Below, piece after piece: positions 8,018 through 17,622 of a stretch of 64,000 nucleotides of DNA. A program made the translations under genes and the position numbers. The notes beneath the pieces are model-generated. The model was not told the origin of the DNA, made no database searches, and saw only the letters and a list, made by a program, of their open reading frames with translations. Source of the stretch: Acidobacteriaceae bacterium (GTDB lineage Bacteria; Acidobacteriota; Terriglobia; Terriglobales; Acidobacteriaceae). The stretch is from positions 16,371 to 80,370 of the forward strand of contig PKVW01000010.1 of NCBI GenBank assembly GCA_003131585.1. Direction: 5' to 3'. The number at the start of each line of letters is the position of its first letter. The first letter of the stretch is position 1.

Positions 8018-10027
8018 TTACTGGCTCGGTTGCACGATCAGGATCATGCCGGGGCGGAGGATGGCCACGTTGCCATTGTTGCGCTTGAGGGCTGCGACGG
8101 TGGTCTTGTAGGTGGTGGCGATTGAGTACAGGGTTTCGCCGGTTTTCACCTTGTGGCGGAGCACGCTGGCCTGCCCGGAAGTATCTTTGTCGAGGTTCTT
8201 CGCCGTCTTGTCAGCGGGAACCTTTGCAGTGGCCGTTTTCGCGATCTTCCGGTTGTGCCCGGTCGATTTAGTGGATTTGGTTGAGGCCGCTTCGCTGTCG
8301 GGCGTAACCGGCAAGTGCAGGGCGAGCACTTTCCTGCCCCGCAGGCTGTCGCCGCGCAGGCCGTTCCAGCGGCGCACCATCTGCGCGGGGAGGCCGAAGT
8401 TCTCGGCTACGGTCTCGACCGTATCTCCCCTGTGGACTTTGTAACGCGTGATCCGGTGCGCGTAAGTGGCAGAATCGCCGAGCGGGTGTTTGCCGGCTGC
8501 CACTGGCAGGATCACTTTAGCCCCGGCTTCGAGTTCTGCGCCATCGAGTGGATTTGCGGCGGCAATCGCCTTGGCCGGGATGCGATAGGAACGCGCCAGC
8601 GAAGCCAGCGTATCGCCGGGCTGAACTTTGTGGTAGCGCCACCACAGCCGCATGTCGTTCGGAACGGCGGCGATGGCGGTCTGATACTGATCTTTCGTCC
8701 CGGCAGGCAGGTGAAGCTGGAATGTGCCTTCTCTGGGCGTGGTCAGCCGCAGCAGGCTGGGATTCAGTTCCTGTAGCCGGGCGGGAGTCGCGTCCACACA
8801 TTCAGCCACCAGGCGCAGATCTACGGGATAGCTGATGGTTACGGCGTCATAGGCAGCCGGCTCGTCCATCGAGACGTCCTCAAAGCCGTACTGCGATAGA
8901 TTCTTGGTCATGATGGTGACGGCCAGGATGATGGGAACGTAGTTGCGGGTTTCCTTGGGAAGAACGTTGCGGCGGTAGAGCTCCCAGAAGTCAGCGTAAC
9001 CGGTGCGCCGGACCGCCGCCTGCACGGTGCCGGGGCCGGAGTTATAGGCGGCCATGGCGAGATACCAGTCGCCGAATTGGGCATAGAGATCTTTCAGGTG
9101 GCGGGCGGCGGCGCGAGTGGACTTTTCGGGATCCTGGCGATCATCCACCCACAGGCTGCGCTGCAGGCCATAACCCCGGGCGCGGCTGCCCATGAACTGC
9201 CAGATGCCGCGAGCGCCGGCGCGAGAAACGGCCAGAGGATGAAACCCCGACTCGGCCTGCGCCAGATAAATCAGATCCTGCGGGACGCCTTCTTGCTTGA
9301 GAATCGAAACCATCATGTCGTGGTAGCGGCCGGAGCGGGCGAAAGCGCGCTCGAACGTGCCGCGTCCACGATTGGAAAAGTAGCTGATGTAGCCGGCGAC
9401 CTGGTCGGTCATCATCAGCGGCAGATCGGAGTGGGTCGACTTGATCTCAGCCTGTGCCTTGGCCCTCACTTTGGGGTCGGCGGCCGGCGTGATGCCATTG
9501 GTTTCGTCGATGGGCGCGGGCTCGAACTTCTGCTCTTCGGAGTCGGGCGCTAAACCACCCAGATCCAAGTGGTTGACGCCTTCCACGATACGGTCAAATT
9601 CATTCTCCAGGCGGTCGTCGGAGCGGATATCGAGGTTGCTTTCCAGCAACGCGTTAAAGGCGTTGTCGAAATCCTGCTTGGCGGCGTCAGTCTGGCCTGC
9701 CTTGTAGGCGTCCAATCCTGCCTGATAATCCTTTTCCACCCGGACGATGAGATCACCCGCCGGATCGGAGGCCGGTGGTGTGGTTGGAGTCTGCGGCTTC
9801 TCCTCCGGCGGTGCTGGAGCTTCGATCTGCGATTGGTTTGGAGTGGCAGCCTGTAATGGCGCGGGCTGCGTGTGCTGCGGAGCCGGTGCGGGCGCGGCGG
9901 ATGTCAAAGCCGGGGCGCTTCGGGCAGGCAGCAAAGAGACCGGCTTTTGCGCCGTCTGACAGGAGGAGCCAGCGAGGGCGATGGCGGCAAGTGTCGCGAT
10001 CCCCACTTGGAGTTTGGCAACTCGCAT
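8018..10027 (-). CDS. mltD: membrane-bound lytic murein transglycosylase with three LysM domains (MltD type)
   Basis: Cleaves peptidoglycan glycan strands to 1,6-anhydromuropeptides in the periplasm. The N-terminus is a lipoprotein signal (ATLAAIALAGSSC). A Pro/Ala-rich linker and a helical region lead to the SLT domain at about residues 215-370, with catalytic Glu in LAQAESGFHPLAVSRAGARG and the family block AAYNSGPG. Three LysM repeats follow: YHKVQPGDTLASLARSY, YKVHRGDTVETVAENF and HKVKTGETLYSIATTY. 669 aa is long but normal for the family. The ribosome binding site is weak. Confidence 0.93.
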   Translation of the reverse strand: MRVAKLQVGIATLAAIALAGSSCQTAQKPVSLLPARSAPALTSAAPAPAPQHTQPAPLQAATPNQSQIEAPAPPEEKPQTPTTPPASDPAGDLIVRVEKDYQAGLDAYKAGQTDAAKQDFDNAFNALLESNLDIRSDDRLENEFDRIVEGVNHLDLGGLAPDSEEQKFEPAPIDETNGITPAADPKVRAKAQAEIKSTHSDLPLMMTDQVAGYISYFSNRGRGTFERAFARSGRYHDMMVSILKQEGVPQDLIYLAQAESGFHPLAVSRAGARGIWQFMGSRARGYGLQRSLWVDDRQDPEKSTRAAARHLKDLYAQFGDWYLAMAAYNSGPGTVQAAVRRTGYADFWELYRRNVLPKETRNYVPIILAVTIMTKNLSQYGFEDVSMDEPAAYDAVTISYPVDLRLVAECVDATPARLQELNPSLLRLTTPREGTFQLHLPAGTKDQYQTAIAAVPNDMRLWWRYHKVQPGDTLASLARSYRIPAKAIAAANPLDGAELEAGAKVILPVAAGKHPLGDSATYAHRITRYKVHRGDTVETVAENFGLPAQMVRRWNGLRGDSLRGRKVLALHLPVTPDSEAASTKSTKSTGHNRKIAKTATAKVPADKTAKNLDKDTSGQASVLRHKVKTGETLYSIATTYKTTVAALKRNNGNVAILRPGMILIVQPSQ

Positions 10028-10253
10028 ATTTCTCTATGAGATACGGATTGCTCCCTGGTGTTAAAGCCCGGTGAATTCTATCAAAAATCGTACCCCGTGG
10101 TTGGCCTCGGGTCAACGCCGAACCGGAAACCCAGCCGTTACTTTCGGCACCGGACCGAATGGTTACCCGTAGTCTCAACTGCTCAGACGGCAGAAGCCGG
10201 GCAAAGGTTTGAAAGAGGACTCCCGGCCTCCGGCCCACTCGATGGAGCCGGGG

Positions 10254-10691
10254 TCAGACGCGCCAGTAGTCGGGACGCCAGGTTTGGATCGCCTTTTTGA
10301 TGTCCGCCCGTGACAGCTTTTCCAAGAGCGCCCGCTCGGCCAGTTTCGGTACTTCCGCATCCGAGGCGAAGCGCAGCCCGATGAGCTGGTCTTCGGTCAA
10401 TTCCGGAATGCGCGAGCGCAACGGCTCGGGCAAAAGCGAAGTCAGCCGCAGCCGCTCTTCCAGGCGAATCACGCGGTCCTGCACTCGCAGCGCGTACAGG
10501 CGAATCTTGAAGATTGCAACGGTTCCTGCGGCAATGAGAACGAAGTGCCACCCGGAATGCAGACTGGGGCGCATCAGGAACAAAACGATGGCAGCGACGG
10601 TGGAAAGCGCGAAAATCGGAACGAGGAAGAAGTGGAACAGCGGATCAACGCGCGCGTGGTTCGCGAAAGTCTGTGGTTTCTTTTCGGCCAT
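10254..10691 (-). CDS. DUF6526-like small membrane protein
   Basis: A 145-aa protein with two spans near the N-terminus (FHFFLVPIFALSTVAAIVLFL and FVLIAAGTVAIFKIRLYAL), then a charged cytoplasmic region (RVIRLEERLRLTSLLPEPLRSRI, LTEDQLIGLRFASDAEVPKLAERAL) ending KAIQTWRPDYWRV. This combination matches a conserved acidobacterial and Bacteroidetes family of unknown function. ATG 10691, after AAGGAG, is used instead of the longer track start. It diverges from the quinone oxidoreductase gene. Confidence 0.75.
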   Translation of the reverse strand: MAEKKPQTFANHARVDPLFHFFLVPIFALSTVAAIVLFLMRPSLHSGWHFVLIAAGTVAIFKIRLYALRVQDRVIRLEERLRLTSLLPEPLRSRIPELTEDQLIGLRFASDAEVPKLAERALLEKLSRADIKKAIQTWRPDYWRV

Positions 10692-10857
10692 AACGAAGGG
10701 CTCCTTGCAGCGGACGTGCAAGTGTAGCAGAGGCCGGGGATGATTCTCGATTGTTGAGTATCGAACGGGAGAGAAGAAAAATCCGTTTGCCTGGGACGCC
10801 AGGCCTTGGAATTGCGGACCCGAATCTTTTCCACGGAGAGAGGAATCCAAGGCAAGC

Positions 10858-11826
10858 ATGAAAGCCATTCAAGTCAAGCAAGCTGGCGGACCGGAAGCGA
10901 TGGAGTTGGTTGAGTTGCCGGTCCCGCAGCCGAAGCCGAATGAGGCGGTGGTGAAGCTCGCTGCCTCGGGCGTGAACTTTATTGATGTCTACTTCCGCGA
11001 GGGGCGGTACAAAGCCCCGCTGCCGTTTGTTCTGGGACAGGAGGGCGCGGGCGTGGTGACCGCGGTGGGCGCGGAGGCGAAGCAGGTGAAGTTGGGAGAT
11101 CTCGTGGCTTGGACTGGGCTGCTGGGTTCTTATGCGGAGTATGCCGCGGTGCCGGCTGAGCGGCTGGTACCGATTCCGCACAGCGTGAGCGAGCAGCAGG
11201 CCGCGGCTGCGATGCTGCAAGGCATGACGGCACATTACCTGTCGCACGATACGTATCCGTTGAAGAAAGGCGAGACGGCGCTGATTCATGCCGCGGCCGG
11301 TGGCGTGGGACTGCTCCTGGTGCAGATGGCGCACAACATCGGCGCACGCGTAATCGCCACGGTTTCCACCGAGGAGAAGGCCAAGCTGGCGCGCGGGGCG
11401 GGCGCGGATGAAGTAATCCTCTACACGCAAGCCGACTTCGAGGCTGAAACCAAACGGCTCACCGGCGGCAAGGGAGTGGATGTCGTTTACGACTCGGTGG
11501 GCAAGACAACATTCGAGAAAGGACTAACTGTTCTGCGGCCGCGCGGAACGATGGTACTGTTTGGCGGGTCGAGCGGCGCGGTGCCGCCGTTTGATCTGGT
11601 GGCGTTGTCACAAAAGGGATCGCTTTACGTGACCCGCCCCACGCTGGCGCACTATACTGCTACGCGCGAGGAGTTAGTTGCTAGATCGAGCGCCGTTTTT
11701 AGCATGATCACCGCCGGGAAGCTCAAGTTGCGCATCGAGCATGTGTATCCGCTGGCCGAGGCGCAGCGCGCTCATCGGGATTTGGAAGGACGGAAGACGA
11801 CAGGAAAGCTGCTGTTGATTCCGTAA
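10858..11826 (+). CDS. qor: NADPH:quinone oxidoreductase (MDR superfamily)
   Basis: A 322-aa zinc-independent medium-chain dehydrogenase/reductase that reduces quinones with NADPH. Visible blocks are ASGVNFIDVYFREGRY, LPFVLGQEGAGVV, the QOR signature region LKKGETALIHAAAGGVGLLLVQMAHNIGARVIATVST with the Rossmann AAAGGVG motif, and GKTTFEKGLTVLRPRGTMVLFG. Cysteines of the structural zinc lobe are absent, as expected. The start is the ATG after AGAGGAATCCAAGGC. Confidence 0.93.
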   Translation: MKAIQVKQAGGPEAMELVELPVPQPKPNEAVVKLAASGVNFIDVYFREGRYKAPLPFVLGQEGAGVVTAVGAEAKQVKLGDLVAWTGLLGSYAEYAAVPAERLVPIPHSVSEQQAAAAMLQGMTAHYLSHDTYPLKKGETALIHAAAGGVGLLLVQMAHNIGARVIATVSTEEKAKLARGAGADEVILYTQADFEAETKRLTGGKGVDVVYDSVGKTTFEKGLTVLRPRGTMVLFGGSSGAVPPFDLVALSQKGSLYVTRPTLAHYTATREELVARSSAVFSMITAGKLKLRIEHVYPLAEAQRAHRDLEGRKTTGKLLLIP

Positions 11827-11842
11827 GGCGGCGCGGCCCGCG

Positions 11843-12121
11843 TCATTCGTAATCTTTGTCGCTTCGCATGTCGTCGATCCAGGCCTTTATCCCCTCTTCT
11901 CCGCCGGGGAACGGGCCTGCAATTCCAATGAATTTTTCGAAGGGGTTGACTCCCGTGGGGGCAGGCCGAATCACGGTACGGCCCTCCTCTACGACAAACT
12001 CGACGCGGTCGCCGGGTTTCAGCCCAAGGTGCTTGCGAATCTCTTGCGGAACCGTAAGGCTGCCCTTGCTGCTGAGGGTGCTGAAGTGAGTCTTATCCAA
12101 GATACTGTGAGGATATCTCAC
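11843..12121 (-). CDS. AbrB/MazE-like swapped-hairpin DNA-binding protein
   Basis: A 92-aa protein. Residues 14-58 form an AbrB/SpoVT domain (FSTLSSKGSLTVPQEIRKHLGLKPGDRVEFVVEEGRTVIRP), the fold of transition-state regulators and of antitoxins such as MazE/VapB. No PIN or MazF toxin gene follows; the next sequence downstream is the convergent qor. It is therefore an orphan antitoxin or a plain regulator. The start is uncertain: the track uses a GTG without a good ribosome site, and a TTG at 12100 would also keep the domain. Confidence 0.8.
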   Translation of the reverse strand: MRYPHSILDKTHFSTLSSKGSLTVPQEIRKHLGLKPGDRVEFVVEEGRTVIRPAPTGVNPFEKFIGIAGPFPGGEEGIKAWIDDMRSDKDYE

Positions 12122-12148
12122 TTCACCAACGCCTGCATGAGAGTTAGC

Positions 12149-12820
12149 TCATCGCCGACGAGAATAGTGCCGTGCGTATTCCGGCGCGGTCTGGCCCGGC
12201 AACAGCCGCGCATCGTCGATCGGCTCCCCCGTCTTCATTTCCAACGGCACCACTCCCGCCCACGTAGGGAACGAATAATCCTCTTCATCGTCGACGACCG
12301 GTCCTTGGCGGACCTTGGCTGAAAATTCTTCAATCGGCAGGCGCAGAATAGACGTTGCCTTGAGTTCGCGTTCGTTGGGCTGGCGCGAATCGGCCCAGCG
12401 GCCGGGAAGGATGTGCTCGGAAAGAAGGCGCAAGGCTTCGATCTTTTCTTCCGGATCATCCACCAGAGTCGCCTTGCCCAGCACAACCACCGAGCGGTAA
12501 TTCATCGAGTGATTGAAAATGGAGCGGGCGAGCACGAGCCCGTCAAGCAACGTAACCGTGATGCAGACGGGGACGCTTTCTTTCAAGCTTCGCAGCATGC
12601 GGCTGGCGGCGGAGCCGTGAATATAGAGGCAGTCGTCTTTGCGTCCGTAAGACGTGGGAATGACGAAGGGTTGGCCGTCGGCGACGAAGCCGACGTGGCA
12701 CAGGAAGCCTTCGTCGAGAATGCGGTACACCGCCTCACGATCATACACGGCGCGATCGGCTTCCCGGATCAGACGGGTCCGCGGCGTCGGCGTATAGGGC
12801 TGAGACATATCTTGGAACAT
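12149..12820 (-). CDS. pyridoxamine 5'-phosphate oxidase-fold, NimA-like flavin protein
   Basis: A 223-aa protein of the FMN-binding split-barrel superfamily. The usual NimA/PNPOx blocks are seen: AVYRILDEGFLCHVGFVADGQPFVIPTSYGRKDDCLYIHGSAASRML, VCITVTLLDGLVLARSIFNHSMNYRSVVVLG and ERELKATSILRLPIEEFSAKVR. Members reduce nitro-compounds or bind flavin, haem or PLP; this one is unassigned. ATG 12820 is chosen because GGAG lies about 10 nt upstream; the track start adds 32 unsupported residues. Confidence 0.85.
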   Translation of the reverse strand: MFQDMSQPYTPTPRTRLIREADRAVYDREAVYRILDEGFLCHVGFVADGQPFVIPTSYGRKDDCLYIHGSAASRMLRSLKESVPVCITVTLLDGLVLARSIFNHSMNYRSVVVLGKATLVDDPEEKIEALRLLSEHILPGRWADSRQPNERELKATSILRLPIEEFSAKVRQGPVVDDEEDYSFPTWAGVVPLEMKTGEPIDDARLLPGQTAPEYARHYSRRR

Positions 12821-12988
12821 GGGGAACGAACTCCGGGCAAGCGCCAAGGATGGGTGAAGGGAAAGTGTAACACCCGCGCTTCGGGCCGCGGCTTTCGGGC
12901 TTCGCCAACAATACAACTGAGTCTGGTCTCCGTGGTTCGCGGAATCCAGATCACGGAATCGAGACGATCGCCGATCGAGCGCAGAAAC

Positions 12989-15900
12989 TCACCAGTTGAA
13001 CTTCAGGGCAAACTGAAATTGCCGCGGATCATACGCGGCGGTGGCCTGGCCGGCATTGCTAATAAGCTGGTTGACGGCGGCCACGTTGAAGCGGTTCGCG
13101 ATATTGAACGTATCGGCGATCAGTTCCATGTTGTAGCGTTCGCCGAAATAGATGCGCTTGGCAACGCGCATATCGTTGAAAATGATCCAGGGCATGAGGC
13201 CGGCGTTGCGGCCCATGTTGCCGTCGAGTAACAGCAGGGCATTGGGAGAAGCCAACTGAGCTGCGCTTATATCGGCGAAGCAGGGCTCCTGCAAGAAGCC
13301 AGTGGGTGAAACTTTTGCGGGGTATGTCGAGTACCCACATCCGTTGGTGGGCGTGCCGGACGGCACGATGTTAGGCCGGCCACCGCTGGTGACGAACTGA
13401 AAGTTATCGCTGCCGCCGGTGGTGAGATTAAACGGCCGCCCGGAGGCCACTTCGATGATGGGGGCAAGGGTCCAGTCGCTGAAAAACCTGCTGGCAAAAC
13501 CGCTGCCGGCCAAATGGCCGCTCTGGTAAACCGCGCTGAATACGAAGCGATGGCGCTGGTCAAAAAGCGAGTTGGATCTTTCCAACGCCGGATAGAAACT
13601 ATCCTGGGGCGCGAGCGGCGCTTCCAGGTCGGTGGAATCGTCAATGGCGTGTGACCAGGTATAGGACGCCAGAAATTCGTAGTGGCGGTTGAAGCGCTTG
13701 CGCAGGTTGGCGCTGAAGCCATGATAAACGGAGCTCCCGTTCGAGTAGTTGGCATCCATGTCGCTAAAGGGGATGCAGTTGGTTAGTCCGGACACCGCGG
13801 GGTTGCAACCGGCATTGAGCCCTGTGGCCTGCAGATCGGCCAGCGCTAAAGGAACGCAGGGAGTGAACGGGCCGCCGGCCAGGGAGGGATTGAGCCCCGA
13901 GGGGCGGAAAAAGCTGACCAGCGCGGAGGGAACGAAGAACGGAAGCTTCGATCCCGGGATCGGGTTCACTCCGCAACTGGCTACGGAAAGTGGATTCGTC
14001 GTGGGTGTTGCGGCGCCGGCGGCTATCGCGGCCTGCCAATTTTGCACCAGCAGGTCACCCCGCACGGGATTGGCATTAATAGGCCGATTCAAGTGGCGTC
14101 CGCCGTTGAAGTTATAGGCCAGGTTCAGAGAGAAGCCGCCGCCGAAATCGCGCTCTACGGAGAAATTGGCTTGTTGGGCATAGGCGTAGACGAAGTTCTT
14201 GGCCTGCGGGTATCCATACGGCTGCTGAATGAGAGGGAATCCCGTGGTAGGCGACAAATAGCCCTGGTTGAGGAACGGCGAATTAGGGAAACATGGGTCG
14301 AAGCGTTGCGGATTGGTCTCACCTGCGCAAGCCGACGACGGTGTAGAGGTGCTCTGGTAGCCCAGTGCCGCCGCCAGTCCCGGAGGCAGGCAACCGGCGT
14401 TTCCTAAAATGCCCTGGAAGAGATTGGTGGAGGTAATGTCCAGCGGATCGTCCGGGGTGGAACCGGGGGTGCCACAGGGGTTCGCGGTTCCGAAGAACAA
14501 CAACTGGCCGCTGCTGGAGCCATCGGAGGCATCGCCCAGAAAGTAGAGGCCGAGCAGCGGGTGATCGTAGAACATTCCATAGGAGGCGCGGACCACCGTC
14601 TTGCCGTCGCCCTTCGGATCCCAAGCCACGCCGATGCGAGGCTGGAAGTTGTTGGTGTCGGTCTGAATTCCTTTCTGCAAGCCGAGCGCATTGTACCCGG
14701 CCAGAGCCAATCCAGTGGGCGCCTTCAGTTGCGGCGGGACCTCCACGTCGTAACGAACCCCGTAGTTCAGCGTGAGGTTTGGGCTCATTCTCCACGAGTC
14801 TTGCCAGAACACGCCGAGGGCCTTGTTCGTGAACGAATCTTTCGGATTGCCGATGCCTTGAGTGGAAGCTTCCGGGATTCCCAGACCATAGGCCTGAACG
14901 GAAGTGAAACCGGGAAGGCCGGGGACCCCGGCTGAGAGCGGAGAGAAGCTGTACACGCCGCCATAGTTAACGGTGAAGGTGGCCTTCAGCGGGATGTAAT
15001 TGAAGTCCACGCCGAACTTGGTGTTGTGACGGCCCTTGGTCCAGGAGAAGTTGTCAGTGAATTGGTAGCGTTGTTCGGTGCGCTGAATGTAGGAGTAGGG
15101 TTCCCGGCCAAAGTAGGCCACGCCCGTGACGTCTACTCCTATGTCGGAGCCATCCGGTGTCGCTGTGTTGTAGAAATACGAGAGGCCCCGGCGGGCATAT
15201 TGGAAGCGGAACTCATTGACCCGGTTGTTACCGATGGTCCACGTGTCCTGAAACACGCCGGCGACATCGCGATAGGTCTGCTCGGACGTTCGCGAATAGG
15301 CGTTCTGCCCAAATACCTGGTTTTCGCCGTTGACCTCGATTCCGGTAACAGTGCTCGGACTTACATTGGCGCGCAGCGTCAGGCGATTGTTTGGGTTGAT
15401 GTTGTGATCAAGACGCAACGAGTAGAGACTGGTTCCTTCGAACACCGGAAAGTTGCCCTCTTGCGATGCCAGACTCTGATAGGCGGGGGTTACGGGACAC
15501 GGCGGAGCCTGGCAACTCGAGAAAAAGCCGGGCAACCCTCCCATGCCCACTGGCCATACACCGTTCACCGCCATGCCGGAGGACGCCCCGAGGGCCGCGA
15601 CATAGCCCGGCAAAGCAGCGGCGTAGGCGCCTTCTTGCCCAGCGCTCAGGTTCTGGAGAAACGGAGCCTGGGTTAGTTTGTCCACCATGATCGTCCCAAA
15701 GTGAAGAGGAAACGTACCGGCACCCGCTCCCCCGGGGCCGCTGCCGATGTCGGTGCCGGTGTTGAAAGGCACCAAATCGAAGGGTGTCGCTCCCGTGCCA
15801 ATGCTGGAGAATCCGGTCTCGTGCCGCCGGGTAATCTCGTAAGAAAAATAGTAATAAGTCTTGTCCTTCTTGATCGGACCGCCGAAGGCGGCGCCTGCCT

Positions 15901-16801
15901 GTACCCGCGTGTAGGCTGGCTTGGAACACGGGGGATTGGGGCAGACCGCGAACGGGTTCACCGCCTGAAAATTGCGGTTCCGTAAATAGCCGTAGACGTC
16001 GCCGTGAAAATCATTCGATCCCGAGCGCGTGATGATGTTGACCACTCCGCCGGCGGCGCGGCCATATTCCGCGCTGTAATTGTTGGTGATGATCTGGAAT
16101 TCCTGCACGGCTTCCTGGGAAACGGTGGAGCGTACACCGTTCACAGAGTTGTCGGTGGCGTCGGCGCCATCCACGTTCACCAGGTTCGAGCGCCCGCGCT
16201 GCCCGCTGATGTTGAGGCCGGAAGTGGGAGCGGCGCCAGTGTTCGGCGCGTTGTCGCGGACCACCTGAGAATCCGTCAGCGTGAAATTGATGTAGTTGCG
16301 GCCGTTGATCGGCAGATTGTCGATGCGGCGCTGCCCAATCGTATCCGTGGTCGAGGTGCGCGAGGTCTCTACCAATTCCGCTTGAGAACTGACCTCCACC
16401 ACTTCCCTTCCCGCGGCGATCGCCAGCGCGACCGGAAGCTCCACCAGTCCGCCGACGGTGATGCTCACATCCTTGGCTTCGGCCTTGCCGAAGCCCGGCG
16501 CCTCCACAGTGACGGTATAGGTGCCCGGCGGCAGCAGCCGAGCGCTGTAGCCGCCCTGGCCGTCGCCGGTTGCGGTGCGTTCCAGACCCTTGGCAACATC
16601 GCCTACGGTGACCGTGGCGTTGGTCACAAGGCTGCCCTTGGGATCCTTCACGGTTACGTGCAGGTCGCCCGTTGCGGCGCCGCCTTGCCCGAAGGCGATG
16701 GAGGAAAGCAACAGGACGAACAGTGAGATCGAGAAAGTTTTCACGTTGCGGATCTTTGTACTTCGGATCGTTGTACCGAGGATCTTTGTGCTGCAGATCA
16801 T
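12989..16801 (-). CDS. TonB-dependent receptor with N-terminal carboxypeptidase-regulatory-like domain
   Basis: A 1,270-aa outer-membrane protein of the large acidobacterial receptor family, presumed to import or bind polymers or siderophores using TonB energy. In order: signal peptide (FSISLFVLLLSSIAFGQ), a CarboxypepD_reg beta-sandwich (residues ~45-130, GDLHVTVKDPKGSLVTNATVTV), a plug domain (QRRIDNLPINGRNYINFTL; VNVDGADATDNSVNG; VVNIITRSGSNDFHGDVYGYLRN) and a long beta-barrel ending RQFQFALKFNW. ATG 16801 follows AAGGGAG with good spacing. Between start and signal peptide there is an unusual 15-residue stretch encoded by three 15-nt tandem repeats. No TonB-box or anti-sigma partner is adjacent. 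Confidence 0.92.
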   Translation of the reverse strand: MICSTKILGTTIRSTKIRNVKTFSISLFVLLLSSIAFGQGGAATGDLHVTVKDPKGSLVTNATVTVGDVAKGLERTATGDGQGGYSARLLPPGTYTVTVEAPGFGKAEAKDVSITVGGLVELPVALAIAAGREVVEVSSQAELVETSRTSTTDTIGQRRIDNLPINGRNYINFTLTDSQVVRDNAPNTGAAPTSGLNISGQRGRSNLVNVDGADATDNSVNGVRSTVSQEAVQEFQIITNNYSAEYGRAAGGVVNIITRSGSNDFHGDVYGYLRNRNFQAVNPFAVCPNPPCSKPAYTRVQAGAAFGGPIKKDKTYYYFSYEITRRHETGFSSIGTGATPFDLVPFNTGTDIGSGPGGAGAGTFPLHFGTIMVDKLTQAPFLQNLSAGQEGAYAAALPGYVAALGASSGMAVNGVWPVGMGGLPGFFSSCQAPPCPVTPAYQSLASQEGNFPVFEGTSLYSLRLDHNINPNNRLTLRANVSPSTVTGIEVNGENQVFGQNAYSRTSEQTYRDVAGVFQDTWTIGNNRVNEFRFQYARRGLSYFYNTATPDGSDIGVDVTGVAYFGREPYSYIQRTEQRYQFTDNFSWTKGRHNTKFGVDFNYIPLKATFTVNYGGVYSFSPLSAGVPGLPGFTSVQAYGLGIPEASTQGIGNPKDSFTNKALGVFWQDSWRMSPNLTLNYGVRYDVEVPPQLKAPTGLALAGYNALGLQKGIQTDTNNFQPRIGVAWDPKGDGKTVVRASYGMFYDHPLLGLYFLGDASDGSSSGQLLFFGTANPCGTPGSTPDDPLDITSTNLFQGILGNAGCLPPGLAAALGYQSTSTPSSACAGETNPQRFDPCFPNSPFLNQGYLSPTTGFPLIQQPYGYPQAKNFVYAYAQQANFSVERDFGGGFSLNLAYNFNGGRHLNRPINANPVRGDLLVQNWQAAIAAGAATPTTNPLSVASCGVNPIPGSKLPFFVPSALVSFFRPSGLNPSLAGGPFTPCVPLALADLQATGLNAGCNPAVSGLTNCIPFSDMDANYSNGSSVYHGFSANLRKRFNRHYEFLASYTWSHAIDDSTDLEAPLAPQDSFYPALERSNSLFDQRHRFVFSAVYQSGHLAGSGFASRFFSDWTLAPIIEVASGRPFNLTTGGSDNFQFVTSGGRPNIVPSGTPTNGCGYSTYPAKVSPTGFLQEPCFADISAAQLASPNALLLLDGNMGRNAGLMPWIIFNDMRVAKRIYFGERYNMELIADTFNIANRFNVAAVNQLISNAGQATAAYDPRQFQFALKFNW
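16748..16792 (-). repeat. three 15-nt tandem repeats in the receptor N-terminus
   Basis: On the coding strand the units are AGCACAAAGATCCTC, GGTACAACGATCCGA and AGTACAAAGATCCGC. They are in frame and encode STKIL-GTTIR-STKIR just before the signal peptide. Confidence 0.8.
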
Positions 16802-16941
16802 AGAGTCTCCCTTGAGTCCGCCCACTCGAAAGTGGCGGCAGAAACAACTCCAATGGCGGTTGGCCGAAATACGCACACGATTCCGGGGGTTGGCACGTTC
16901 CCGCTGGTTTTTACACCAGAACGGGTAACGAAAACAAGGTG

Positions 16942-16986
16942 GGAATGATCAAGACAGGGATGATCAAGGCAGGAATGATCAGGGTA
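16942..16986. repeat. three 15-nt tandem repeats upstream of the receptor
   Basis: Units GGAATGATCAAGACA, GGGATGATCAAGGCA and GGAATGATCAGGGTA, about 140 nt upstream of the receptor start. The remainder of 16802-17079 shows no gene. Confidence 0.8.
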
Positions 16987-17079
16987 ATGCGCAAGCCAGC
17001 CCGTTTCAAATGAGGCACGGCGACGCCGGGAGAGGACAAGGCAAAGACACCGCCGCAGGGTCCGTCATCCACGTCACAC

Positions 17080-17622
17080 CTAGGGTAGCGCGGACAGACG
17101 AACCGGGACGGCGGGATTCTGCAATCGGCCCAGCAGCATGGCTGCACCGCTCAGTTGTTCGTAACGGTCCACCACCCGCACGGCGGCGAACCCGGAGTTG
17201 GGCCAGGCCAATGCCAGGTAAATCCGCGCCAGCGCCACGGTGGTGTTGCGGCGGAGCAGCAGCGCGTCGTTCACCAGTTGCTGCGCGGCTCCAGCAATGC
17301 GCGCGTCGCCGCTGGCGAGGGCGGCTTCGCCCACGCGCACCAGCGCAGTGGCGTTTCGTCCCGCTACCTGGACATAGGCGGCCATAGCGCGCAAGCGCTC
17401 ACGACGGACCAAGCGGAACTGAGCCGGCGGCAAGCGGCGCCGCAGGTAGTCGTCCTCGGCAGGATTAATCAAATTGCGGAACGCTTCGAGGTCGATCGGG
17501 CGGATCGCGACGGCCAACCCGGCGCTGCCCCTGGAAGCTTGCAGGCTTTGCGATACAGCCAGGCGCAAAATAATGCCCAGCGCAAGTACGGCGGCGATGA
17601 CGATGACAATGGCCAGATTCAT
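17080..17622 (-). CDS. hypothetical single-pass membrane protein
   Basis: A 180-aa protein with an N-terminal span (AIVIVIAAVLALGIILRLAV) and an all-helical, Arg/Ala-rich remainder (FRNLINPAEDDYLRRRLPPAQFRLVRRERLRAMAAYVQVAGRNATALVRVGEAAL). Its ATG overlaps the stop of the upstream 7-TM gene as ATGA, so the two are very probably co-translated. No domain recognised. It is the last gene of the peptide/7-TM cluster. Confidence 0.75.
   Translation of the reverse strand: MNLAIVIVIAAVLALGIILRLAVSQSLQASRGSAGLAVAIRPIDLEAFRNLINPAEDDYLRRRLPPAQFRLVRRERLRAMAAYVQVAGRNATALVRVGEAALASGDARIAGAAQQLVNDALLLRRNTTVALARIYLALAWPNSGFAAVRVVDRYEQLSGAAMLLGRLQNPAVPVRLSALP

Noticed and set aside
11843-12121. MazEF or VapBC toxin-antitoxin pair
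   Set aside because: The AbrB-like gene has no toxin gene on either side.
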